From Microstegium vimineum (Eukaryota > Streptophyta > Magnoliopsida > Poales > Poaceae), in NCBI GenBank assembly GCA_022036555.1, contig CM039122.1, forward strand, positions 47,295,600-47,359,599: a DNA stretch of 64,000 nucleotides. The letters run 5' to 3'. Position 1 is the stretch's first letter. Every line of letters starts with the position of its first letter. The notes beneath the pieces were generated by a model. That model was given only the letters and a program-made list of their open reading frames with translations. It did no database searches and was not told the origin of the DNA. Positions 1-12,822 of the stretch are shown here, piece after piece. The translations under genes and the position numbers were made by a program.

Positions 1-1243
1 AGAGATGTGAAGTATTTGAGACCTAAAGAGAATAATGCTAGCTTCTGCATAGAAGCATAAGCACCTTTAAAAAAAAAAGGCTCCCAGTTCACAGCAAAGG
101 ACAAACCATGTTGCAGTTGGAAAACCAAATGAATCAATAATGTTGGCTGAAGTATTTCACATGGGAATTATAGCCTTATAGACTACAAGAAAGCTATCTT
201 GCCGCTTGCCAGCCTTCCCATTATTCGGTGGGCCAAAGGGTTATCTACATAATCGTTGGTCGGTACGGCCAGCCAAATTCGTCATGCATGCCTGAAAATT
301 CCTGCAATGTACAGATGTTCTCATAAATGCGAATGGTACTCGGAAGGACAGGTGCTTAGCGTAAATATTGGAGCCCCCGCCAAGCCATGGCAGATCCACC
401 ACGACCCCGACGAGGGTTGAGAGATTTGGGAGGACTGGCACTCCGGATCCCGAGAATCGCGCTTGGCACGAGACCGCGGGGCTGGATGGTCGCGGCATGC
501 GGAAGCAGCTGCGGCTGCAGCAGCGAAGTCGGCGGATGCCTTGCCTCAAACGCAGATGCGGATCATGTCGCCAATGTGGCAGTTCGGCAGGGACCAGCCA
601 GGGAGGCGGTTTGGCAGTTCGGCCGCGAAACGGAATCAGTGAATTACCGGCGTCCGAACGGCGCCCTCAAGGCGGTCAAGCTCACGCAATCTCGTTGCCG
701 TGACCTTGGGAAGGAAAAGGATGCCCCTCGTACGAGGAGGCGGGGCCAGTTACGGAGATCGGAGTCGAACGGTCGACGCCGGCGGCGACCTTGCGGCCCG
801 CGGACTGGAAGGGGTAGATGAGGGCGTCAATTGGGCTGAGTTTTTTGGTGTGACGTTGCTTATAGGCCATGTGTGCATAAAGCAGCTGATAGCGTCCGTG
901 GGCCGTTTAATCGGCCCAGTGTCTCCAGCGGGCCATCGTAGACTTCTCCAGTTCAGAAGCCAAGTTACCTCCCTCACCTCGTGCCAAAAGTCCGCTTTTG
1001 CTCCTCAACTCTAAAATTTAAATTAAGGCAAACCATCTCTCTAAACTTTAAAACTATTTGTTTTACCTTATTAATGCTTATATAAACGATTTTAAGGCGA
1101 ATTTTTTTATTTATTTGTTTATTTTGTCTAAATTTTTAAAAAATTATACATAAAACAGAAAATTTAATTTTATTGGACTCTATATTATCAGTAAATATAT
1201 AATATGATATTATTTAGTACAAATTTTTTGTTGTTGAAATTTA
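1..1243. other. Intergenic, no gene recognised
   Basis: Positions 360-830 are GC-rich and open in several frames, but the translations are arginine/proline-rich, match no domain I know, and show no splice pattern. The rest is AT-rich. It could be the GC-rich 5' end or promoter of a gene beyond the left edge. Confidence 0.4.
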
Positions 1244-1483
1244 CTCCCTCCGTCCCGAAAAAAACGCAATTCTTTGACTTCGACGATTCGTGTTTGACCG
1301 GTCATCTTATACAAAATATTTTAATAAATACTATTTATTTTATTATGATTTATTTTATCGTTAGGTATATTTTGATAATGACCTATTTATTTTATTATTT
1401 ATATAAAAAATTTAAATAAGACGAATAGTCAAAGAGAGATTGTAGAAGTCAAAAAATTGTGTTATTTGTGGGACGGAGGGGTG
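1244..1483. mobile_element. Stowaway-like MITE (Tc1/mariner)
   Basis: The left end reads CTCCCTCCGTCCC after a TA. The right end is its inverted complement GGGACGGAGGG, with a TA close by. The interior is AT-rich and non-coding. The 3' boundary is uncertain by 2 bp. Confidence 0.8.
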
Positions 1484-2386
1484 TATATAACTTATAGCTA
1501 CAGTGTCTATGATAACTGTGATGATATTTTTATAATGAACTAATTATTGTATGTTTGGATCACATCATGTATACCATGGTACGTTCTGCGAGGACAAATG
1601 TATTTAGGTTTCAATCACCTCCATGCATTGACGCCACAGAAACGAGAAGACCGAGGGTACTGTACGTTTCAGCGCAACTTCTGTGGGATGGTGCATGCAT
1701 GAACCATCAACCAACGACAAACCATGCTGTCCTTGCATATGCATGTATCGGTCCATTTGACCATTATTGCTGATAGCTAGTACGTACTCCTAGATCAGTA
1801 TGATGAGTAGACCTAATTTGTAGTGTGTGTGATCGAAAGGCAGAGCTGGACGATAGAAGCAATCCGGGGAGAAAGTAGCGCTTTTGCTAACCACAAGACA
1901 GACATCGTCAATCCCTCATTCTACTCTGTATCAGTCGGTTACTCAGTTCTATTAACTACTCACCTGTATATACTGACTCTCTTTGACTGGTACATAAGCT
2001 GGCTAATTTCGGCTAATTAAATAGTGTTCTGTGTGAGAAGACAAGCTGAAACAAACTAGAAGAAGCAAATAGAGCCACTAAGCTAAGATATTCATCATTC
2101 TTGCACATACAAGAGAAGGGAGCATGAATCCTCTTCTCGTGTTACGTTCTTAAAAGCCATGCCAATGTCGGAGCTGAGAGTTCTAGCAGACACCTTTAGT
2201 TTGTCAATAATGGACACAAGCGTAGACGCAAGATATTGAGACGACTAATTTTAGCTAATTAAATAATGTTCTGACTAAAATAAATTAAAAATAGTTTAAG
2301 TAAACAGAATTAACTGCGGCATAATGCACAAGTGTGTAACGTCGACGCCTACAAGGCAACAACGCAATGCAGACAGCTGATACTAA
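1484..2386. other. Intergenic, nothing recognised
   Basis: AT-rich sequence with only short chance frames on both strands. I see no domain, splice pattern or repeat structure. Confidence 0.4.
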
Positions 2387-2606
2387 GGGGCTGTTTGGCT
2401 GCCTGCCAACACTCGCCACGCCACAGGTGGTGGCAGGCCGGCAACCACAAGTATTCCTAGCTTTGTTTGGTTGAGCACTATTCTGTGGCCGCCGCAGCTT
2501 TTGCAGGTTATTTTCTCGCCACGGCTTAGGCGACAGTTTTGTTCACCGCACCTTTGGCAGGGCTGCCACAGCGGCGTGGTAGACATTGGCCGGCAGCCAA
2601 ACACGC
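2387..2606. repeat. Inverted-repeat element, possible MITE
   Basis: The segment starts with GGGGCTGTTTGGCTGCCTGCC and ends with the imperfect inverted complement GGCCGGCAGCCAAACACG. The ends resemble short grass elements that begin with GGCTGTTTGG. No clear target duplication is visible, so the superfamily is open. Confidence 0.4.
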
Positions 2607-2693
2607 GGTGCAGAGTGTTCGTTCGTTGCGGCGAAAACCACGCCGGTGCCCGGCCGGCCGATCGACCACACCGTACCACACCGCCGCAGGACG

Positions 2694-3234
2694 CAGTGGC
2701 GGAGCTAGAAATTTTGTGGAGCCCGGGCAAAGATATAGCATCATACTAATATTGACACATATAATTATGTAATAATTTTAAACTAAAATAATCTTTTATT
2801 TAGAACACAAGTTCACGGTGGATCAGAAATTAAAAATAAATTCAAGTTCACGGTGGATCAGAAATTAAAAATAAATTCAAGTGAACAATAGTAGTAGACC
2901 ATCTATTCAATTTAACATCTATGGAGTACATATTAGAGAACTGAATTTTATTTGCAATTTCTGTGGTAAAATGAGAACTCAGATGCTAGGGTGGTGGCTT
3001 GGTTGCAACCGGTTGAGATTGTGTCGACGTCCAACAATGGTGGTGTCACATCGGCCGCTACTACTCCCTGTGACTTGCTGTATATGAGTAGTACAATATA
3101 TATGCTGTATATGAGTAGTATACAATATATATACTTAGGCCTAAAATAACGTACTTAGCTCTAAGCTCTCTGCACTCAGCAGCAAGGGAGCCCGGCCAGC
3201 CGCCCAAGGTGGCCGGGCCTTGGCTCCGCCGCTG
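2694..3234. mobile_element. Non-autonomous hAT element with exact 8-bp TSD
   Basis: The terminal repeats are CAGTGGCGGAGC at the left and GCTCCGCCGCTG at the right. The flanks are the identical 8-mer GCAGGACG at 2686-2693 and 3235-3242. An 8-bp duplication with ends in CA/TG is the hAT signature. There is no transposase frame. Inside are a 35-bp tandem duplication (about 2815-2882) and a tandem copy of a TATATGAGTAGTA-containing unit (about 3078-3132). Confidence 0.88.
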
Positions 3235-4569
3235 GCAGGACGGGAGGAAGATGCACACGGCCGCCGTCCGTACCGCAGTATATATTTGTGCTCGCATTCG
3301 CAGCTTTTTTTTTTTGACGAGACAAAAAAAATAAAAAAAATAAAAAATAAAAATAAAAATAAACACATTATATTCCCAGCTTTGGATGCATGCATGCAAA
3401 GCTATAAATCAGGCCGGCGGCGCCTGCTTATCGCTGCAAAAGTTACATCCGAAAGATTGAGTTGAAGCCATTATATTTAAATTTTTAATTAAATCTAGCT
3501 GCAAAAGACACTGGATCTCTAACATATTTGTAACACATGCATGCATGCATGGTAGGGTCGACGCATGGTGTATATGATGGTGCTGTATGGCTACCAGATG
3601 CTTTCTGGTGCATGCATATGGCAATGGATGTGGCTGGACGCTGTATGCATGCATTTATCGTATCACCCTCTGTTCCTGTCGTTAAATCCGAACAGAGTAT
3701 CAACAATCACCTATTCCCAAGTCTTATTATTGTAAATAAACTTCGTCAGGGCGGGGCCACACTTCCTGTTCGGATCTCATGCATGCGCACAGACTTTATT
3801 TTAACGAAACGAGCGAGTTGATTAAGCATGAATCATGAGACTTATCAACCGTTCATATCCTAGTGCGTGGGATATACTCCTCCATAGAGGCGTAGAGTGC
3901 AAATGAGTGACTTTTATGTGCACCTCTAAATTTTTTAGTTGAAATATTTATATCACTTTTATATTTTTTTAAAAAGTAATACAAACATTTGAACTAAAAG
4001 GTTTGGAGATACACCTAAAGATTACCTCTTTGCACCCCTACTTCTCTGTCTCACGTGCAAATAAAAAAAAATAACTTTAACTAGATTTATAAAAAATACG
4101 TGTAATATATATATTTCTAAATAAATTTATTATAAAAATATACTCAACAATCTCCCTAATAATACTATTAATTATTATTATAAACATTATTATTCTTTTA
4201 TACATAATTGATAAAAGTTTTAAAAAACTCATTTTTGAGAGGCGAGACAGACGAATACGTGGGATCGTGGGCACATATCCGATCTTATCCTAGTCCCATC
4301 AATCAGAAGTACGCCCCGTAAAAGTAATAGTCAACACCCTTGGATTCCAGCCATGCATGACCTCCTAGCTAGGAAACTTGCCCAATTGGAAGTACCTCCC
4401 AAATCTGTGTCCTAATCGATTCTTTATATTCCTCAGGATTCCCTATTCTCGCGTGGTCTGCTAACGTCATCTAGTGTTAGGTACAGAGAGGAACGAGGCT
4501 TTCGATTCCTTTGGTAAAGCTTTCCTTCTTTGATGTCTCCACAAGACATAGGAAAACATCCATTCTCTA
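3235..4569. other. Intergenic with one small inverted-repeat element
   Basis: There is an A/T homopolymer-rich tract near 3305-3365 and several TGCATGCATGCA palindromes. Positions 3889-4051 look like a MITE: GTAGAGTGCAAATGAG at the left faces CTCTTTGCACCCCTAC at the right. No coding sequence is recognised. Confidence 0.45.
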
Positions 4570-4768
4570 GGCCTATTTGAATCAAAGGAGTTTCAAAAAG
4601 AATTTTAAAGGAATAAAGTTCAAGAAAAGGAATCACTTTGATAGTGTTTAGAACGAAGAAATATTAAATTTATTAAAAAAAATTATAGTAGTGCAAAACA
4701 AAGGAACATCTTATTCTTGTGTTTTTTTTATTTCTTTATTTTTTATTCTTTTGTTCTATAAACAGGTC
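4570..4768. mobile_element. Tourist-like MITE
   Basis: The ends are GGCCTATTTG and its imperfect inverted complement AAACAGGTC, flanked by the 3-bp direct repeat CTA on both sides. The GGCCTRTTTG end and 3-bp duplication fit the PIF/Harbinger (Tourist) group, although the usual target is TWA. Confidence 0.6.
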
Positions 4769-6686
4769 CTAACCCAAAGTTTATCATGCAATTAAGCACG
4801 AGAGGCACACGTGACTAAAGCAAGAGAGCAAGGCAAGGGAAAGGCACAAGAAGAAGGCAAAAGAAGCAATCATATGTTAATGCAAGTTAAAACAAATTAG
4901 AATTCCATTTATTTCGCACATTTTCTTGAGCTCTTAGTATTCCTACGTTCCGAACATCAATTCCAAAGTTTGTATGTTTTCCAACAATACACAAATTTTT
5001 TTCACTTGACATGTTTTCGATTCAGTTGTTTCATACGTACCATTGATTCACTAGCTAGTTCCCCTGCATCGCTGGATCTTATTTGGATTGGCATGCAAAA
5101 TGCAGCTAATTAATCCTTCGTACTTTAGACACGTAGGTTTCATTTGGTACGTGAGTAGTTGTTTTTACCAGACGGGTTAAAATTAGAATAGCTCCTCAGA
5201 TAGAGTTGTGTAAAACCCGCTCTCACAGGGTATGAGAGCCAGATGGAGCTGAAAATACTAGGCTCTCTTAGCTTTCTTTCTCTCATTGAATTGAAGCTAA
5301 AAAGAAAAAAAAAGTTGATTTATAACTAATAATAAAGCATAACCGCACCAATCGAGACCTTATGATGTAGCCTGTAGAGAAACGATGTTCAGCTAATCCA
5401 AATCCAATAAGATTCAGACGATCTGACTCGGACTAGTAGCTGATTCAAATCAAATTCAATAAAAAAGCTGATTCACTAATAATCCGTACGTACTTAATAA
5501 TAAGGCATGATCAGCCCTAAAAGGTTTCACTTGTGTGAGGATAAGAGATTAGGAGTAGGAGTACATGGCAGAGCGTGCCAAACCGTTCGTTTATTGCGAC
5601 CCGGCTCGGAACGGATGATCAGTGCCGTACTGGATCTACTCCTAGATGTGCATGCATGCAGGGGCAGGGCAGGAAGCCAGGAACAGCCGGCCCAGATCAC
5701 TATCATGACACTGTTGACCGGACAGGGTTTGGTTTGGTTTGGGGTGTGTGTGTGTGTCAGAGTCAGATGGATCGGGACAACGGAAACGCCGCGTGGAGTG
5801 GCGTTTCATGGGTGGATCATTGCAGCGCGCGCCCACAAAGATCTGCAGCCCGATCGCGGCGCAGGAGTGGTGGGGGCTTTCAGCTTCGTGCAGGCATGCT
5901 AGCTTCGGCATGGGCCGTGTCGGCCACTCTCACTGCTTCTCTCGAGTCGCGAGCTAGCTGGAGCTGTACGGACTGCCACGTTTGCATGCCCGATTCCAGC
6001 CGTCCGCCTCCTCCAGCTCCAGCAATTCATCGCCGCCGCCCACCGGTGGCAATGGTGCGCAACAAGCTGGCTGCAGGAGTAGCATAGCATAGCATGCATG
6101 GAAACTACAGTACATCGACCATGCACCTAGCTAGCTTCCAGAGGCTTCCAGAGGCCCCATCGATCGGCCGGCATGGTCGCATGGAGGAAACTAGCGTAAC
6201 ATGTACTACTACAGAAAGGTAGAGCAGCCATATCCCCATCCAGAGAAATAGTGTGGCTGGCAAGAATACGTCGCGTTATATTCTTCTTGTTCCTGAATAA
6301 AAGAAATCTTTGCAATGGTTGTATTCTATTCCTGCCGTGTGCTTGCATGTATGCTGCGACACTCCTAGGCTCCTTGGTTCGCGATTAAGACGTCGTCGTC
6401 CATCTTTTTTGCTTAGTAGTAGTAGTAGTCTAGTAGAAGTAGGTGAGAGTGGATTATTGATTAGGGGTTAGGGCCTAATCTTTTTTTTGACAGATTAGGG
6501 CTTAAGCTAAAGGTCGTCGTACGTCATATACTGTATTAATATTACATCAAATCGACATTCTACTAGCTAGTGAAAAGATTGATCTTACGGAAGCAAAGTG
6601 ACGTACGCCGGCCGGCTAAACATGATCGATCGAGTTGTTGATACGCAAGATGAAGCGCGTGCATGCATGCATTTGATCGACGACGA
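4769..6686. other. Intergenic, no gene recognised
   Basis: Positions 5500-6130 have higher GC and overlapping open frames on both strands, but the peptides are cysteine- and tryptophan-rich without recognisable order. A (GT)n run lies near 5740 and a short fold-back of GATTAGGGCTTAAG type near 6470-6505. Confidence 0.35.
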
Positions 6687-6944
6687 CCCCTCGGTTCTAA
6701 ATTACAAGACGTTCCAAAAATCTTAGAAAGTCAAAGCATTTTAAGTTTAATCAATAATTATAGAGAAAACTATAAAGCTTTATGATATTAAATAGATATA
6801 CTATAAAAATATAATTGATAACGAATCTAATGATACTTAATTAATATCATAAATATTATTATATTATTGTATAAGTTTAATTAAATTTAAGATAGTTTGA
6901 CTCTCCAAAAATTTTAGGATGTCTTATAATTTGGGACGAGGGAG
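6687..6944. mobile_element. Stowaway-like MITE, left end decayed
   Basis: The left part, with TTCTAAATTACAAGACGTTCC, is the inverted complement of the right part, ending in TTATAATTTGGGACGAGGGAG before TA. The inner GTCAAAG/CTTTGAC-type arms are also paired. The outermost left bases have diverged. Confidence 0.7.
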
Positions 6945-7367
6945 TAAGAAATTCGATCGACTCGACTAGTACGTAGTAGCTCAAACACACAATGACGTAC
7001 AAGCATGTGATCATCACAAGAAAAGTCTCGATCGGTCGACAAGGGCAGCAGCTAGCTACCTAGCTTAATTATTATTATGCACATGCATGCATAATAATAG
7101 CCAAAGTTCATCGATCTCTCACTCCCTCTCTCTTACTAGCTAGAGGCTCTGCTGGTACGTAGTACATGTACAAGGATGGTGATGATAATTAAAAAGACGA
7201 AACTAATTAAACCATATGCATGCATCTAGCTATTAGCTAGTAGTACTAATCTAGTTTTACCTGCTGTGTACGTCTACCAAGCATTGTTTCGTACGGAGTA
7301 CTCCATAGACCATATATAGTACAACGACGTCGTACGATCACCGAACTAGCTATAGCCGGCTCGATCG

Positions 7368-7973
7368 CTAGCACAGCACGTCCTTGAGGAGCTTGTACCT
7401 GCGGGGCCTCCGGCCTCCCTCGGCGTGGTCGCCGCCGCCGGTGACCTTGCCAGCGCCCTTGCTGCACCCGCTGGGTGGAGGGAACGACGACGCGGACGCC
7501 GGCTGCTGATGCGTGCTCCGGCCAGCCGCTTCTTCTTCTTCTTCTTCTTCCACCTGCGGCGGGCGCTGCGGCGGCTGCTTGCCGCATCCGGCCGACGCCG
7601 AAGAAGAGTACTGCCGCTTCTTCCCGCCGCCGCCGACGACGTCGCCGCTGAGGCACCAGTCGCACACGCTGGCGCCCGCCTCTGCCGGGGCCGCGTCGCC
7701 GTAGTAGTTGGTGCAGTAGCTGCATATGCATGCGTGGGAAGCAACGAATAAACGCCGGCGGCGGCGACCATGCATGCATGGTTAGTCTAGTCTGACGACA
7801 TATATCCATGGTACCGAAAGTAGTAGATCAAGTAATTCTGTAGCTTATTACACACGACGACGAACGTACGAGTGCTGGAAGCGGCGGAGGCAGCGGGCGC
7901 AGCGGAAGAGCTTGTCAGGGAACCCGACGTCGCCGCACATGGAGCACACGGTGGTGGTGCCGGCGCCGGCCAT
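7368..7973 (-). CDS. Small PHD/RING-like zinc-finger protein, two exons
   Basis: Two exons join in phase: 7870-7973 (ATG at 7973, donor GTACGT) and 7368-7719 (acceptor TGCAG), giving 151 residues. The N-terminal 60 residues form one Cys-rich finger: VCSMCGDVGFPDKLFRCARC, then a RRFQHSYC motif across the splice junction, then VCDWC. This is the pattern of a plant PHD-finger-like family of unknown role, which also ends in a basic RYKLLKDV-type tail; here the last residues are RRYKLLKDVLC. The middle is a low-complexity linker with a Glu run. On the minus strand a TATTTAAA box lies about 215 bp above the ATG. The ordered Cys/His spacing suggests a histone- or protein-binding role, but that is inference. 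Confidence 0.82.
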
Positions 7974-10586
7974 CGACGACACGGACGGGACGGGGACAAC
8001 GCGCGGGCGTCGTAGCTCGCTCGATCGTGTGTGGACTGGAATGGATGATGATATATACTAAAATATATAATCTTGGAGGTCGGCCGGCGAGAGAGAGGAG
8101 AAAGAGATTCGTGTTCGGGCGTGCAGGTGATGGAGCGGCAAAGCTGGATCCCAAGCCGCCGGAACGAGGACAAGTAAAGAGCCCTTTTAAATACCGATGC
8201 GCGCGAGAGAAGGAAGGAGAGGAGATGTGGATGGAGGGAGCTGAGAGGGAGGGAGGAGATCAGATCGTCAGATGGGATGATGGCCCCCCAGCACCCAGGT
8301 GTGAGGTTGAGGTCGCCGGCGGAGCTGCGGGGCCGGGGGCGGCGGGGCGGGAGACGACGGTGGTCCACGTGTCCCTGCGCCTGTACCTATAATACGTGCG
8401 GGAGCGGAAAAAAAAAAGGTGTGGCGCGAGTCGGCTGGTCGGTTGCACTAGTTTAATTGCCTGGTCGGTTGCGCTGCATGCACTAGCTTAACTAACCTTG
8501 ATTTCCTTGATGATGGTCATAGTTAGATTTTCCGAGTGAGTGTTCGCCGCAGCTGTAGATGCACATGATGCCGCTGCATATATGCATGTGGCTTTGATCA
8601 GTCTGATGTGAACTGCGTTTCTCCGGGACAATGCTAAGGTACACCATTTACTTGCTATAGGAGGTAATATCTCAAATAAATCTGAGTCATTGATTTTTAA
8701 GAATTTTTAACTAATTAATTAATCTATGAAAAGAAAAAATAACCTCAAATATTCCTCTACGGGTGGGCATGCAACCCTTTCCTTGTTCATTTGCATGACC
8801 ATATCCTTCCTTCTGTGATGGTTACCGCATACTTTCTTTTACGTGATATTTTTCCTTAAAAGTGGTATACGTTTTTATTTTACAAACAAAATATACGTCA
8901 CATATATACAAAGTATCAACATCTAACACATTAATCGAGCTGAACTTTAACGATTTATAATATATTACACGTCAACACGTTACATAATCAAGTGTGTATA
9001 TTATACTAATTTAATTAAAACTATATTACACAATTGATAGGGCCAATAAAACATGTAACTATTATTATAAAGTTTTGTAGACGCACAAAAAATTCATGTA
9101 CACATGTATGTCGGACACTTATACACACACATTTGGCTGTGTGCCTGAGTTACAAAGTGTATCAATAAATAGTTAGTTTACTCGATCTAATTAAGTTGTA
9201 TTATATCTAAAGTTGCAAAAATAAAAAGATTCATTGTATCTAAAAGATCATGTATGCATCAATTAGATTTAAAAGAAAATCTTTATATATAAAACTTTTC
9301 TCATTTTACTTATTACCTCTTAGGAAGTAATAGATAATTTCAACCATCTGATCTACTTAAATGAACGGTTCATAGTTATTTGGGAGTACCACAGCAATGC
9401 CCTTCTCTGTGTAGTGGTAGGCAATGTTCCCGTCGACAGGTAGGATTTGCGTGCATGTATTCATAGGATGAGTGTACATGCGTATTGAGCTTCTGCGTTG
9501 TAAAAAAATAAACTAGTTTTAGCCGCACCCGTTTTCGGCAGCCCAAACAGTCCAACACATCGTTTATGCTTCAAAATCCAAACTTACGTTTGTTTCCATC
9601 ATCACCAGCCTATATGCATAGCTTAGTTATAGCTGCTAGCTTATTACATAATTACATTGAATTATAAGTGGGGACAAAATCGACCTGGATTATATTCTCT
9701 CTGAGTGTGTGATTCAAACTTGTATAATAGATCTAACTAAGCCGTGCGTAATAATAGACTCCATTATATTTCAAGAGGGCATATATGGTTAGAGAGTTTG
9801 GAGAAATGGGTTTAATTAAGGTCGGCCTGTTTTTTCATGGCATATAAGGCTTATAGGGAAGAAGAACTTTAAGGTGGAAATATAATGGATAAAGTTTGTC
9901 ATGGGATGGGAGAGACTCAACAGTCTTTTAGCTTGGGATATGCAGATATCATCACTTGATATGGGAGGACATGTGATACAGATCGTGGTGCCATGGAAAA
10001 ACTCATTGCCATTGAATAATAACCAGAAAAAGGACATGCATATAGAGGAGTAGTAAGACTTAAGAAGTGGTGTAAGAATAATGGTCAGGTAATTCGGGGT
10101 GCTGTTCAAAAATAAAATCACCCAAACAGCATCACCCCTAGTTGTTCAAAAGGTACCCTTTAATAGTCGCTTTCATATGACGGAACTGGATCAAGGATCT
10201 CTGGATATATCGTGCACGTTTATTTCTTTTTTCTTCAGCATAACTAGTGTTCCGGCCTGCCCTCGGGATCAAATCACCCCCTTTATAAGCAAGTAACTCT
10301 ATCTATTATGAATAAAAAAAAGTGTAGGATGTAATAATTTCCTTATGTTCTCAAATTGGTATTGCTTGTATATGTGACGTGTGACGACGACAGTAAGTAT
10401 TGAAGGGGTTTTTTTTTTTGAAATGGCTTTAGCGAAAAAGGCAAGGTTAATAGATAATAAGATGATAGTTTTTTTTGTAAAATTTGTCCAATTGTTTTCA
10501 TTGATCATAATTGTTTCTTCAAATAATCCATGAATATGATATAGTCGAGACTTTTATGTCTTTTAGAAAGAGTATGCTATATTGTA
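7974..10586. other. Intergenic, upstream of the zinc-finger gene
   Basis: The first 450 bp hold the probable promoter and 5' UTR of the zinc-finger gene (minus-strand TATTTAAA near 8184-8191). The rest is AT-rich with no coding pattern. Confidence 0.4.
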
Positions 10587-10846
10587 CTCTCTATACCAAA
10601 TTATAAGATGTTCCAAGAATTTTGGGGGAGTCAAAGCATCTCAAGTTTGACTAATAATTATAGAAAAAAAAGATTTATGACATCAAATAGTTGATCATAC
10701 TATGAAAATATAATTAATAAAGAATCTAATGATACTTAGTTGGTATCATAAATTTTATTGTATTGTCATATAAGTTTGGTCAAACTTGATGTATTTGACT
10801 CTCCAAAATTCTTGAGACGATGTCTTATAATTTAGGATGAAGAGAT
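10587..10846. mobile_element. Stowaway-like MITE
   Basis: The left end CTCTCTATACCAAATTATAA mirrors the right end TTATAATTTAGGATGAAGAG, next to TA on both sides. Internal arms GAGTCAAAGCATCTCAAG and GACTCTCC match those of the copies at 6.7, 54.6 and 55.0 kb, so these are one family. Confidence 0.75.
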
Positions 10847-11178
10847 TAATATATATTGTATCACTTCATTATTTGGTCATTTTATACTGAATTGTGGTGC
10901 AAACTTTACATGTATATATAGAACTGGTAAATGGATATTAACAAACTATTACATGTACAAATTTTAGAATGACACGTCCTTTGTTAAAATTCAAGGTCTG
11001 CTGCTGTAGAGAGAGAGATTAATGGTGTGGGATGCATGCATGTACAAAGTACCATGCGGATCCTGTACCGGGATTAAAATCCTGTTGTGCACCACTGACC
11101 TTGAGGAGCAAAGCAGCAACCGAAAACACATACGAAACTATGTATTGTACCATTAAAGTAGGGGGCACACGCTAATCG

Positions 11179-11288
11179 CCCTATTCGTTTGATCGTTTCG
11201 GTGACTGATAAGTCAGTTGATGTTGTTTTTGATTATTTTCTATGAGAAAAAAATATTATTTCAATGACTGATAAGTCAAACGAACAGG
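11179..11288. mobile_element. Short MITE-like inverted repeat
   Basis: CCCTATTCGTTTGATCG at the left faces CAAACGAACAGG at the right, and the inner arms TGACTGATAAGTCA are repeated. The whole 110-bp unit can fold back on itself. No certain target duplication is seen. Confidence 0.55.
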
Positions 11289-11611
11289 ACGAATGAATAA
11301 ACCTTTACTCCATACGTACATAATAGGAGTAAAAAAAACAGTAGGAGGAGTAGGACACATGAACGTACGTACGCAACGACTTGAGATGCACACGTACAGT
11401 GAGTGTAGTGAAGGTCGTCGGCGGTTGGTTTGGTTGCTGCACCTGAATGCGTATGCACTATACGTACCTTGAGTCCTTGACGCGATTGCAGTACCGGATC
11501 TATCCTTTGCTTAGAGGAGAAGGCACCTCGCTCGACGAGCTTTAGGAGTGTACATTTGGCTTCAATTTGGGCCCGGCATGGGGCCGCATGCAATTGGTCA
11601 CGTAACATATA

Positions 11612-11847
11612 CTCCCTCCGTTTCAAAATATCTGTCTTTCTCACTTCTCAAGAAAAAATTTAGATTAATTTTTATATAAAAAATTATTAATAGTTATGAT
11701 ATATAATTGATATCATTAGATAGATTTTTTGATCTAGTTTTTTAATAAATTTATTTGAAGACACAAATGTTACATGTTTTTTATATAAATCTAATTAAAG
11801 TTGTGGTACGAAAACCCAAAACGACAATTAATTTGGAACGAAGGGAG
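11612..11847. mobile_element. Stowaway-like MITE
   Basis: TA, then CTCCCTCCGTTTCAAAATAT at the left; ATTTGGAACGAAGGGAG, then TA at the right. Non-coding AT-rich interior of 236 bp. Confidence 0.8.
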
Positions 11848-12157
11848 TACTTATATAGTTCTTATATAGTTCTTGTACGTACGTGGAGTGCAGTGGCGAT
11901 GGGGCGGTCGTTTGCCGGGCGGTTGTTTGCCCGTGCCGTCTAGACCCCAATCGCCACCCGTCAACTTTCTTTCTCTCTCTTTTCTTTTTTTCAGGAAAAC
12001 AAACACCGGCCTGACAAAAAAAAACCTAAGAAAAACAAACACTCGCCCGACAAAAAAAAAACGAAACAAGGAAAACCAAACAACCGCTGGATCCTATTTG
12101 CGCAGTGCAGCTGAGACAGACAACATGCACGTACGTCTGCATGCGTAGTCGTCGTAA

Positions 12158-12444
12158 GCTGTGTTTAGATACTGGAATTAGGGTGAAAAAAAATCATATA
12201 GCACTTGTCATGTCACACTGTAATAATTTTGTTTTTATTTAATAATAATTGTCTAAACATTGATTAATTAGGTTTAAAATATTCGTCTCGCAAAATACAA
12301 CAAAATTGTACAATTAATTTTTTATTTCATCTATATTTAATACGTCATATATATACCGGTATTTTGATGTGACGGAAAATATGAATTCGATGTGATTGAG
12401 ATGTGATGGAAAGTTAGGGAAAAAGTTGGTATCTAAAACACAGC
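12158..12444. mobile_element. MITE-like element with GTGTTTAGATAC ends
   Basis: GCTGTGTTTAGATACTGG at the left faces GTATCTAAAACACAGC at the right. The interior is AT-rich. The target duplication is not clear, so the superfamily is undecided. Confidence 0.55.
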
Positions 12445-12472
12445 GGTAGTAGCAGTGCAGTAATAACTCGCT

Positions 12473-12822
12473 TTTATTTCCTTTCTGTTCTGTCTGTCGC
12501 GCGAGGACGAGGCGCGGCATGTACTCCGTACTTACGTTGTACGATGGCCATGGAGTCAAGCGACGTGCATGGCACCGCTAGATCTAGCAGTCTAGCACAA
12601 CAATCGTACGGCCGCTGGTTGCTGCACTGCACAGCCGCACAGGACAGTGGCCCATGGGCCGTGGCTGGCAATGGCAGCCTTTGGTCACTCCATCTGATCT
12701 GCCTCAGAGCCCCGCAGCGTAGGACCCGCTCGCGTCTCGTGCATGTGGACCGGACTACCGGTGGCCGGGCCGTCAGATTACTATTACGGCATGTGCAGCA
12801 CCGCCTCTTTCTGTTTTGATCA
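12473..12822. repeat. Copy 1 of a diverged 350-bp duplication
   Basis: This GC-rich block shares long ordered stretches with 29929-30277: GCCATGGARTCAAGCGACGTG, GGCACCGCTAGATCTAGC, CCGCTGGTTGCTGCAC and TTACTATTACGGCATGTG. Similarity stops abruptly on both sides. Copies differ by small indels. No long conserved reading frame explains it. Confidence 0.75.

Noticed and set aside
387..821. Long overlapping open frames in GC-rich DNA
   Set aside because: Open in several frames at once, arginine-rich, no domain, no splice signals; GC content alone explains them.
7787..8368. 193-codon minus-strand frame over the zinc-finger gene
   Set aside because: It is out of frame with the Cys-finger exon and crosses the intron and promoter; a shadow frame.
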